From Peptoniphilus_A sp001811425 (GTDB lineage: Bacteria; Bacillota; Clostridia; Tissierellales; Peptoniphilaceae), in NCBI RefSeq assembly GCF_001811425.1, contig NZ_KV804685.1, forward strand, positions 62,001 through 126,000: DNA of 64,000 bases, written 5' to 3'. The notes beneath the pieces were generated by a model. It made no database searches. It was not told the origin of the DNA and worked only from the letters and a program-made list of their open reading frames with translations. This document shows positions 43,913-50,955 of the stretch, piece after piece (the stretch's first letter is position 1; the number at the start of each line of letters is the position of its first letter). Both the position numbers and the translations under genes were made by a program.

Positions 43913-45850
43913 ATGTCAAATTTGTATAAGACTACTGCTGAACATGAAGCTCTTCGTAAAGCTATTAGAGAGTTTGCTGAAGCAGAAATTAAGCCATTGT
44001 CTTTTGGACTTGATCAAAACAATGAATTTCCAGAAGAAATCGTTAAGAAAATTGGCGAAAACGGTTGGATGGGTCTACCTTATCCTGAAGAAGAAGGTGG
44101 AGCAGGTAAGGATGTTATCTCTTATGCCATCGCCGTAGAAGAATTATCAAGAGTAGATGCTGGTGTTGGCGTTATTTTATCAGCTCATACATCACTAGGT
44201 TCTTATCCAATTCAAGCTTTTGGTACTAAAGAACAAAAGGAAAAATATCTAAAACCACTTGCTCAAGGTAAAAAACTTGGAGCTTTCGGTTTAACTGAAC
44301 CTAATGCAGGATCTGATGCAGGTGGTACAGAAACTACTGCTGTACTTGATGGCGACTATTATATTTTGAATGGTAATAAAATCTTTATTACTAACGCTCC
44401 TGCTGCTGACACTTATGTTGTTTACGCAGTTACTACACCAGGTATTGGAACTCACGGAATTTCTGCTTTCATAGTAGAAAAAGGTTGGGAAGGATTTACT
44501 TTTGGAGATCACTATGACAAATTAGGTATTAGATCTTCAACTACTGCTGAACTTCAATTTAACAATGTTAAGGTTCCAAAGGAAAACTTACTTGGTAAAG
44601 AAGGTCAAGGATTTAGAATTGCAATGCAAACTCTTGACGGTGGTAGAATTGGTATTGCATCACAAGCTCTTGGTATTGCACAAGGTGCTTTCGAAGCTGC
44701 TCTTTCTTATGCAAAAGAAAGAATCCAATTTGGTAGACCAATTGCTCAACAACAAGCTGTTGCATTCAAACTTGCAGACATGGCTACTAAGATTAGAGCT
44801 GCAAGACTTATGATTTATTCAGCTGCTGAAATGAAACAAAATCACGAAAATTATTCAATGGAAGCTGCAATGGCAAAAACTGTTGCATCTGAAGTTGCTA
44901 TGTGGGTTGTAAACGAAGCTCTTCAAATCCACGGTGGTAATGGATATCTAAAGGGAATGGACGTAGAAAGATTCTTCAGAGATGCTAAAATCACTACTAT
45001 CTACGAAGGTACTTCTGAAATCCAAAGAGTTGTAGTTGCAAGTCACCTTGTTGGTAAGGCTCCTAAGAAGAAAGGTAGAGCTGCTGCAATAGATAAAAAG
45101 GCTGGTCCTATCACTGGAGAAAGAAAGAGAGAAATAATTAAAGCTGACACAGCAGAAGAAGCTGTCGAAATTTTAGTTAAGAACTTAAAGAAAGACGGAT
45201 ATGATTTCTCAGTAGGAATTGATATCGACACTCCTGTTTACGATGCTGAAAGAGTTGTTTCAGTTGGTAAGGGAATTGGCGGAGAAGAAAATATGGATAT
45301 GGCTAGAGAACTTGCACACGCTGCAGGAGCTGCTCTAGGCTCTTCAAGACCAGTTGCTGAAACATTAAAACTTGTACCACTTGAAAGATATGTTGGTATG
45401 TCTGGACAAAAATTCAACGGAAACCTATACATTGCATGTGGTATTTCTGGAGCAAGCCAACACTTAAAGGGTATTAAAAACGCATCAACTATTGTTGCAA
45501 TCAACAAAAATGCAGGTGCTCCAATCTTCAAGAATTGTGACTATGGTATAGTTGGAGATATGTTCGAAATTATGCCACTACTTGCAGAAGCTCTTGGAAC
45601 TGGCGAAAAAGAACAAGCACCTCCAATGAAGAAAGTTAGAAGATCTAAACCTAGAAAATTAGCTCCAAACTATAAAGTAATGGTATGTCCAGGATGCGGA
45701 TATGAATATGATCCAAACTATGGAGATCCAGAAGGTGAAATTGATCCTGGTACAGATTTTGATAAATTACCAGATGACTGGACTTGTCCAGAATGTCAAG
45801 AAGAAAAACAAAACTTTATTGAAGCTGATTTCCCTGCTGATAGAAAATAA
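43913..45850 (+). CDS. acyl-CoA dehydrogenase / ETF-alpha FAD domain / rubredoxin triple fusion
   Basis: A 645-aa three-part flavo-iron protein. Residues 1-380 are a complete short-chain acyl-CoA dehydrogenase (GAFGLTEPNAGSDAGG flavin loop; catalytic Glu365 in TTIYEGTSEIQR). Residues about 443-565 match the C-terminal FAD-binding domain of ETF alpha (ERVVSVGKGIGGEENM, VGMSGQKFNGNLYIACGISG, AINKNAGAPIFKNCDYGIVGD). Residues 588-640 are rubredoxin with Cys592, Cys595, Cys625 and Cys628. There is no ETF beta part. The arrangement predicts hydride from an acyl-CoA, FAD, FAD, Fe(SCys)4. The next gene, 11 bp on, is a flavo-diiron protein, a natural rubredoxin acceptor. RBS AAGGAGGAAA. Expression is probably high given the promoter. 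Confidence 0.95.
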   Translation: MSNLYKTTAEHEALRKAIREFAEAEIKPLSFGLDQNNEFPEEIVKKIGENGWMGLPYPEEEGGAGKDVISYAIAVEELSRVDAGVGVILSAHTSLGSYPIQAFGTKEQKEKYLKPLAQGKKLGAFGLTEPNAGSDAGGTETTAVLDGDYYILNGNKIFITNAPAADTYVVYAVTTPGIGTHGISAFIVEKGWEGFTFGDHYDKLGIRSSTTAELQFNNVKVPKENLLGKEGQGFRIAMQTLDGGRIGIASQALGIAQGAFEAALSYAKERIQFGRPIAQQQAVAFKLADMATKIRAARLMIYSAAEMKQNHENYSMEAAMAKTVASEVAMWVVNEALQIHGGNGYLKGMDVERFFRDAKITTIYEGTSEIQRVVVASHLVGKAPKKKGRAAAIDKKAGPITGERKREIIKADTAEEAVEILVKNLKKDGYDFSVGIDIDTPVYDAERVVSVGKGIGGEENMDMARELAHAAGAALGSSRPVAETLKLVPLERYVGMSGQKFNGNLYIACGISGASQHLKGIKNASTIVAINKNAGAPIFKNCDYGIVGDMFEIMPLLAEALGTGEKEQAPPMKKVRRSKPRKLAPNYKVMVCPGCGYEYDPNYGDPEGEIDPGTDFDKLPDDWTCPECQEEKQNFIEADFPADRK

Positions 45851-45861
45851 AGGAGGATATA

Positions 45862-47103
45862 ATGTATACTGTTAGAAAAGTTACAGATGATCTTTACTAT
45901 GTTGGTGGCAATGATCATAGATTAGAATTATTTGAAAATATATTTCCTATTCCTGAAGGAGTAACTTATAATTCATATTTACTAAAAGACGAAAAGAATG
46001 TATTATTCGATACAGTTGACTGGTCAAGCGTAAAAGACTATTTAGAAAATGTTTCTGAAGTTCTTGATGGAGAAGACCTTGATTATCTAGTAATCCATCA
46101 CTTAGAACCAGACCACGCAGCTGCTATTGATGAAATAACTTTAAGATACCCAGATGTTAAGGTAATCGCAAGTGAACAAGGCTTTGAATTCATGCGTCAA
46201 TATGGATTCCATGTAAACGAAGAACAAGCAATGATAGTTGCTGAAGGAGACACAATTTCCTTTGGTAAGCACGAATTTATCTTCTTAGAAGCACCAATGG
46301 TTCACTGGCCAGAAGTTCTTGTATCTTTTGATACAACTAATGGAGTACTATTTGCAGCAGATGCCTTTGGTACTTTCGGAACACTTGATGGAAAATTATT
46401 TGCTGACGAAGTTAATTTCGAAAGGGATTACCTTGACAGTGCAAGAAGATATTTAACTAATATCGTAGGAAAATATGGTCCATTTGTACAAGATGTTCTT
46501 AAAAAAGCATCAACTGTTGACATTAAAATGATTTGTCCACTTCACGGACCAGTTTGGAGAGAAAACCTTGGTTGGTTCATCGAAAAATATGACAAATGGT
46601 CAAGATACGAACCAGAAGAAGAAGGCGTAATGATTGTTTACGCATCAATGTATGGAAATACAGAAAGAGCTGCACAAGCCCTTGCATCAAGACTTTGTGA
46701 CAAGGGAATGACTAATGTAGTAGTTCACGATGTAAGTAACACTCACATGTCTTACCTAATTGCAGACACATTTAAATACTCTCACATTGTAATTGCATCA
46801 GTAACTTACAACTTAGGTATTTATCCTGTAATGAAGAACTTCTTAATGGACCTTGAAGCTCTTAATGTTCAAAACAGAACAGTTGGTATCATTGAAAATG
46901 GTACTTGGGCTTGTACAGTTGGCGACAAGATTGAAGAATATATCGACGAAAATCTTAAGATGTTCGACGTTCTTCCAGAAAGAGTTACACTTAACTCTGC
47001 TCTTAACAAGGCTAACGAAAACGACATGGAAGCTCTTGCAGATTCTATTATTGAATCTATGGCAAAAATTAGAGAAGTTAAAGAAAAATCCGCTAACCAA
47101 TAA
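45862..47103 (+). CDS. fprA: flavo-diiron protein (FprA-type O2/NO reductase)
   Basis: A 413-aa cytosolic A-type flavo-diiron protein that reduces O2 to water or NO to N2O. The beta-lactamase-like domain carries the diiron ligands HLEPDH (His80, Glu82, Asp84, His85), His148, Asp167 and His228. The flavodoxin domain starts near 255 with the FMN loop YASMYGNTERA. Electrons normally arrive via rubredoxin, which here is part of the upstream fusion. Start follows AGGAGGATATA. A strong terminator follows. Confidence 0.95.
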   Translation: MYTVRKVTDDLYYVGGNDHRLELFENIFPIPEGVTYNSYLLKDEKNVLFDTVDWSSVKDYLENVSEVLDGEDLDYLVIHHLEPDHAAAIDEITLRYPDVKVIASEQGFEFMRQYGFHVNEEQAMIVAEGDTISFGKHEFIFLEAPMVHWPEVLVSFDTTNGVLFAADAFGTFGTLDGKLFADEVNFERDYLDSARRYLTNIVGKYGPFVQDVLKKASTVDIKMICPLHGPVWRENLGWFIEKYDKWSRYEPEEEGVMIVYASMYGNTERAAQALASRLCDKGMTNVVVHDVSNTHMSYLIADTFKYSHIVIASVTYNLGIYPVMKNFLMDLEALNVQNRTVGIIENGTWACTVGDKIEEYIDENLKMFDVLPERVTLNSALNKANENDMEALADSIIESMAKIREVKEKSANQ

Positions 47104-47124
47104 TACCAAAGCGGTGTGGATATT

Positions 47125-47162
47125 AAATTCGGTTATATCATTTGATATAGCCGAATTTTTTT
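47125..47162 (+). terminator. Rho-independent terminator of the flavo-diiron operon
   Basis: A 16-bp stem (47125-47140 with 47143-47158, including a wobble) and a run of T's. Confidence 0.92.
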
Positions 47163-47248
47163 GGCTCTATAATGTCTGTTGGGGAGTAAATCTCTAACAG
47201 ATATTTTTATGTAAAAAAATTGAAAAAAAATCAGCCAAGGGCTGAAAA

Positions 47249-47560
47249 CTATTTGCTGAAATAAAATTTAAAAAATTCGGCAGTAGATAAATTTCCAAGA
47301 TACTCAAATTGGCTGATATACTTATTATCCTTATTGTTTAATTTTTTGAAAACAAAATAATGGTCCCTCTCGTCCACAGAATTTTTTGCATTGAGTTTAA
47401 AATAATTGTGCCCAGTAGAAACCATGTGCAGCAAGAGATCATCAGTTAAAAAAGTTAGGGGAATGTTAATAGTGGCAAACTTATAAAAATCTTCCTCAAA
47501 ACGTTTATAATTGTTAGAGAAATAATCAAACTGAATACAACTTTTTTCTAAATCATTCAT
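47249..47560 (-). CDS. small hypothetical protein in the UmuC/YolD operon
   Basis: A 103-aa protein rich in Phe, Tyr, Asn and Asp with no motif I recognise. It overlaps the YolD-like gene by 4 bp (ATGA), so it is translationally coupled to it and is the last gene of the polymerase unit. No transmembrane segment or signal. Function unknown; a role with the polymerase is suggested only by coupling. Confidence 0.7.
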   Translation of the reverse strand: MNDLEKSCIQFDYFSNNYKRFEEDFYKFATINIPLTFLTDDLLLHMVSTGHNYFKLNAKNSVDERDHYFVFKKLNNKDNKYISQFEYLGNLSTAEFFKFYFSK

Positions 47561-47901
47561 ACTTCCTCCAAAAGAACAATCTTAATAATATCTCCAAAAG
47601 AAATAATAAGACTTTCATCTCCACATAAATAAATACTTCCCTGAAAAATTTCATTGACCTTACCTACAAAGGGCTCTAGCCTAAGCCTTGTGTAGACCAG
47701 AACAGAAAGCCCATTTACATAAACTTGACTAAGGGCGAGAACAAGATCATCGCGGCTCATCTCTTCAGAAACATCAATGACATCGCCCATGTGGGAAAGG
47801 GCAGAAGTGTGCTCAGAAATAAAAAATCCCATCCACTTTGCCATGCCCCTGTCCACATAAGCCCTTGCAGACTTATAGGGCAAATAAGACCTATCAACCA
47901 T
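47557..47901 (-). CDS. YolD-like protein
   Basis: A 114-aa small protein with the YolD pattern: DRGMAKWMGFFISEHTSALSH at residues 17-37, followed by a strand-rich end (LVYTRLRLEPFVGKVNEIF, then SLIISFGDIIKIVLLEEV) that ends like the family. YolD-like proteins accompany SOS Y-family polymerases of the UvrX/YqjW type in Firmicutes, and this one sits 16 bp downstream of such a polymerase. It is thought to control that polymerase. A weak RBS lies within that gap. The match is to pattern, not by search. Confidence 0.72.
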   Translation of the reverse strand: MVDRSYLPYKSARAYVDRGMAKWMGFFISEHTSALSHMGDVIDVSEEMSRDDLVLALSQVYVNGLSVLVYTRLRLEPFVGKVNEIFQGSIYLCGDESLIISFGDIIKIVLLEEV

Positions 47902-47917
47902 AAAATCACCTCACAAA

Positions 47918-49330
47918 TCAAATAGCGCCGTCCATACCGCCACAGTGACCGCCAATTAAAGAGCTTCTTTCAATGACGCGAGAGCCTTCCAAGAGGCAAG
48001 TCGCCCTTTGAACAGAAGTAAAACCAAACCTGTCGCGAATAGAATCAATAGCCTTGTCGAGATTTTCCTCACGCTCAATTTTCCTATAATCATCAAAAAA
48101 ATTAAAAATCGTAGAAGACTCATCAACTAAATTATCATAAGTAACGCCAAGATTTCTCACAGCGCCGCCCTTATACCTTTCACGGAAGAGTTTCAAAACC
48201 TCACCACACAAAACTCGAGTGGACTGACTTGGAGAAATAGTCCTCCTTGCATTGATGGATTTTTTATTTTCACTGTAAGAAAAACCAACATGAATAGAAA
48301 TAACAGTAACCTTCTTCTTGATTCTTCTGATTCTAATGGCGACCTGCTCAGCAATTTCACATAAAACAATCTCAATTTCATATTGACTAGAATAGTCGCG
48401 AGGAAGAACTTGAGAATTGCCAAGACCCTTGGACTTAGGCTTGTAGGGGAGAGTGACCTTGGACTCGTCCACGCCATTAGCGTGAAACCAAAGCTGAAGA
48501 CCAATTACGCCAAGTTCTTTCTTTAAAATATCAGGATTGTAATTAGCAAGGTCCTTGACAGAAAAAATATAGAGATCATTTAACCTCTTTTTCATCCTAG
48601 ACCCAATGCCCCAAAAATCTGTGAGCTCATTAATCCTCCAAAGCTTAGTCTCCACATCTTCGTAGGACCAATTGGCACGCATAGTCCTAGTCTTTTTCGC
48701 CTCATTGTCAAGGGCAAGCTTGGCGAGAAGAGGATTGGCATTGCTCATACCCACAGTAGAATAAAGACCGATGGACTCCCAAATTTCCCTTTGAATCATG
48801 GAAGACACAAGGTCCAACTTGTCGCGGCGAGAAATACATTTATTGGGGACAAAGTAAGAGAGACTCTTAGTTAGGTCGATAAAGCCCTCATCAATAGAGT
48901 AGGGGAGAATCTCTTCCTTGGCAGCATAATTTTGAAAAACCCTTTGAATTTTTAAATTTTCCTCGATATAAAGAGCCATCCTTGGCGGCACGATGAGAGT
49001 GTTCTTCGCCCACTTCTCAATATAATCAATATAAGACTTAGTGATCTCAACATTTTGATGTCTAGCCTTCTCAAAACTAAACTTCCGAGTCTCAATATCA
49101 AAGGGAAGGTCCCTGGCTCTACCAACATTATTCTTTCCAAAAACCCTTTTAAAGAGAGGAGAGCTGGCGAGGATTAAACCACTAGAATTTTCAGACCTAC
49201 TCATGACGCAAAGAGAAGTGGAGAGAGGGTTAAGCTTTCTCATGACGCACTCAACGCTGGCGTAGAATGACTTAATATCCACAAAAGCAATATCAGACCT
49301 TGGCTCCAAAGAATAATCAATAAAACCCAT
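47918..49330 (-). CDS. Y-family (UmuC-like) translesion DNA polymerase
   Basis: A 470-aa lesion-bypass polymerase. FVDIKSFYASVE holds the first catalytic aspartate (Asp18) and PYSIDEGFIDLT the Asp147-Glu148 pair. The finger region and little-finger domain (SYSENKKSINARRTISPSQST) follow. RBS TAGGAGGTGGC. The promoter overlaps a strong LexA/DinR box, so this is probably SOS-induced. The C-terminus (SSLIGGHCGGMDGAI) is glycine-rich. The closest named relatives are YqjW/UvrX of Bacillus. Operon with the YolD-like and 103-aa genes. Confidence 0.93.
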   Translation of the reverse strand: MGFIDYSLEPRSDIAFVDIKSFYASVECVMRKLNPLSTSLCVMSRSENSSGLILASSPLFKRVFGKNNVGRARDLPFDIETRKFSFEKARHQNVEITKSYIDYIEKWAKNTLIVPPRMALYIEENLKIQRVFQNYAAKEEILPYSIDEGFIDLTKSLSYFVPNKCISRRDKLDLVSSMIQREIWESIGLYSTVGMSNANPLLAKLALDNEAKKTRTMRANWSYEDVETKLWRINELTDFWGIGSRMKKRLNDLYIFSVKDLANYNPDILKKELGVIGLQLWFHANGVDESKVTLPYKPKSKGLGNSQVLPRDYSSQYEIEIVLCEIAEQVAIRIRRIKKKVTVISIHVGFSYSENKKSINARRTISPSQSTRVLCGEVLKLFRERYKGGAVRNLGVTYDNLVDESSTIFNFFDDYRKIEREENLDKAIDSIRDRFGFTSVQRATCLLEGSRVIERSSLIGGHCGGMDGAI

Positions 49331-49384
49331 AAGCCACCTCCTAAAAAGAAATAAAAATATATTTAAACACAGGTTTATTTAACT

Positions 49385-49420
49385 ATATTGTAGAACATTT
49401 GAGCGAGAAACACAAGTTCG
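49385..49420 (-). promoter_or_regulatory. LexA/DinR box overlapping the umuC-like promoter
   Basis: Minus-strand CGAACTTGTGTTTC (49420-49407) matches the Firmicute SOS consensus CGAACRNRYGTTYG at 12 of 14 positions. Embedded in it is TTGTGT, spaced exactly 17 bases from TACAAT (49390-49385), so LexA binding would cover the -35 region. SOS induction of the polymerase operon is therefore likely. Confidence 0.72.
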
Positions 49421-49516
49421 AAAAATAAAATTTCTTTATAAGCACAATGAAAGCAAAAGTTCTTTATCACTATGTTATAATTAAGTTATTAGATAAATTT
49501 TTTCGAGGTGAAAAAA

Positions 49517-49783
49517 TTGGAAGAACAAGTTAAATTAATAGACAATGTCAATCAGACTTTAAAAGAAGATTTAAAGAATCAAATAAAAAAATCAAGTAAA
49601 ATTTCAATAGCCGCAGCGAGTTTTTCTATCTATGCCTTTGATCAGCTTAAAAAAGAACTAAAAAATATAGACGAACTAAGATTCATATTTACATCACCAA
49701 TTTTTATAAAGGAAAAATCAAAGAAAGAAAAAGTAGTAAAAAACAACACCAAACTAACCAGAGAATTGATGGAAAATATATAG
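49517..49783 (+). CDS. short ORF, probable N-terminal fragment of a PLD/helicase-type protein
   Basis: An 88-aa ORF: TTG 49517 behind GAGGTG, stop at 49783. EEQVKLIDNVNQTLKEDLKN and SKISIAAASFSIYAFDQLKKELKNIDELRFIFTSP resemble from memory the N-terminus of large SNF2/DEAD helicase proteins with a phospholipase-D-like domain. There the block continues for about a thousand residues. Here it stops after about 70 such residues and the last 15 do not match, so this looks like a decay product. It is divergent from the SOS polymerase and lies just before the HEPN/nuclease gene. Whether it is expressed is unclear. Confidence 0.5.
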   Translation: MEEQVKLIDNVNQTLKEDLKNQIKKSSKISIAAASFSIYAFDQLKKELKNIDELRFIFTSPIFIKEKSKKEKVVKNNTKLTRELMENI

Positions 49784-49845
49784 ATTCAGTATTCTGTGAA
49801 GGAAACAAAGTGTTGAACATAATATAGAAGTAGCATAAATAGTGA

Positions 49846-49885
49846 GAAATCTCACATTGAGATTTCATTATGTCTAACTTTTTTT
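49846..49885 (+). terminator. hairpin in the gap before the HEPN/nuclease gene
   Basis: GAAATCTCA, loop CAT, TGAGATTTC: a perfect 9-bp stem. The T tract (TTTTTTT) begins only about 12 bases after the stem, so termination is less certain than for the other hairpins. The 177-bp gap 49784-49960 otherwise holds only the promoter at 49933. Confidence 0.5.
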
Positions 49886-49932
49886 ATTAGAAGATAATGA
49901 AACGGTTGAAATAAAATGAAAGCACAATAGGG

Positions 49933-49938
49933 TATAAT
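49933..49938 (+). promoter_or_regulatory. -10 element for the HEPN/nuclease gene
   Basis: TATAAT at 49933-49938, followed by AAAGGAGAT and ATG 49961. Confidence 0.5.
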
Positions 49939-49960
49939 ATATATAAAGGAGATATGAAAA

Positions 49961-50875
49961 ATGGGTTTCGAAAAGTGCTGTCAATGTCGAAATGTGAAAT
50001 TATATGATACTCAACATAATCCTAAGCCTATGGATTGGCCGGAGGAAGTTAATGAGTCTATTAGCTCTTTATTATGGTATATTCCAAATATTGATTCTGT
50101 GCAATAGTATAAAGATGAACTTATAGAAAATAAGGTTTATGATAATTTAACTTTTGATTATATTTGCCGTTATCTTGGAATGAGTGAAGGAAACGATTTT
50201 TTATTTTTAGAAAGCAAAGCAGTAATTCCAGATGATTTATGGAATTTTTATCGAGGAGAGATCTGTACTCATTGTCAGAAAGCAATTTTAACTCAATATT
50301 CCAATCACACAAAAACAAAAACATTATTACGATGCATAAGAAATGCTGTAGCACATGGTGATTTTACTATTGTAGATGATATGCTAATTGGTTTTAATGT
50401 TAATAATCATGGTGAAAAGAAAGCAATAATTAAGATTAAGTATAAAAGATTAAGAGATAGCTTAAAAACTATTAGAAAAGCTTATTCAAAAGAGATAATT
50501 ATCGCAAATGCTTTAAATAAAATTGGTTACAATACAATAATAAACGGATCACATATAAGAATAGGCAACAAAATTATTATGCCTGATATAATTGCGAAAA
50601 AAGATAATATAACTTATGTTTTTGAAATTAAAGTTATCAAAAACTCTAGATATCTTAATAAGAAAATATTAGATAGATACATAAGCCAAGTCATGTCGTA
50701 TAAAACATATTTTCACGATGAAAAAATAAAGTTTGTATTTGTTTTTGATACTTCACGATTAACAAAAACCTTGAAAGAATACTTAGAAGATTTTAATGAA
50801 ATCATTGTTATGGATATTAATGAAATAATAAAATTATCATACGGAGAGGACATATTGATTGACGAATTATATTAA
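49961..50875 (+). pseudogene. HEPN-like plus PD-(D/E)XK-like protein split by an in-frame amber codon
   Basis: One continuous frame of 304 codons from ATG 49961 (AAAGGAGAT upstream) to 50875, broken only by TAG at 50105-50107. The part before it starts CCQCRNVKLYD. After it, RNAVAH (residues 127-132) matches the HEPN R-N-x3-H signature. Further on, PDIIAKKDNITYVFEIKV gives Asp209, Glu222 and Lys224 in the spacing of a PD-(D/E)XK nuclease. A later restart at ATG 50180 would give 231 aa and retain both motifs but lacks a ribosome site. Either a decayed gene, a sequencing error, or read-through. Followed by a terminator and the DUF262 gene; a defence role is inference. Confidence 0.7.
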
Positions 50876-50883
50876 TCACTCTA

Positions 50884-50911
50884 AAGGAGCAACAGAAAGT
50901 TGCTTCTTTTT
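50884..50911 (+). terminator. Rho-independent terminator after the HEPN/nuclease gene
   Basis: AAGGAGCAAC, loop AGAAA, GTTGCTTCTT then T's. Confidence 0.88.
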
Positions 50912-50917
50912 ATCATA

Positions 50918-50926
50918 TGGTAAAAT
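50918..50926 (+). promoter_or_regulatory. extended -10 promoter for the DUF262/DUF1524 gene
   Basis: TGGTAAAAT: TGn followed by TAAAAT, about 30 bases upstream of the chosen start and directly after the terminator, so this gene has its own promoter. Confidence 0.55.
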
Positions 50927-50955
50927 GTAAATAATTATAAAAGATGGAGGTAGTG

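Noticed and set aside
49954..50007. ATG 49954 as the start of the HEPN/nuclease gene
   Set aside because: That frame gives only 17 codons before a stop, and the spacing to GGAG is only two bases; ATG 49961 is nine bases from it and opens the long frame.
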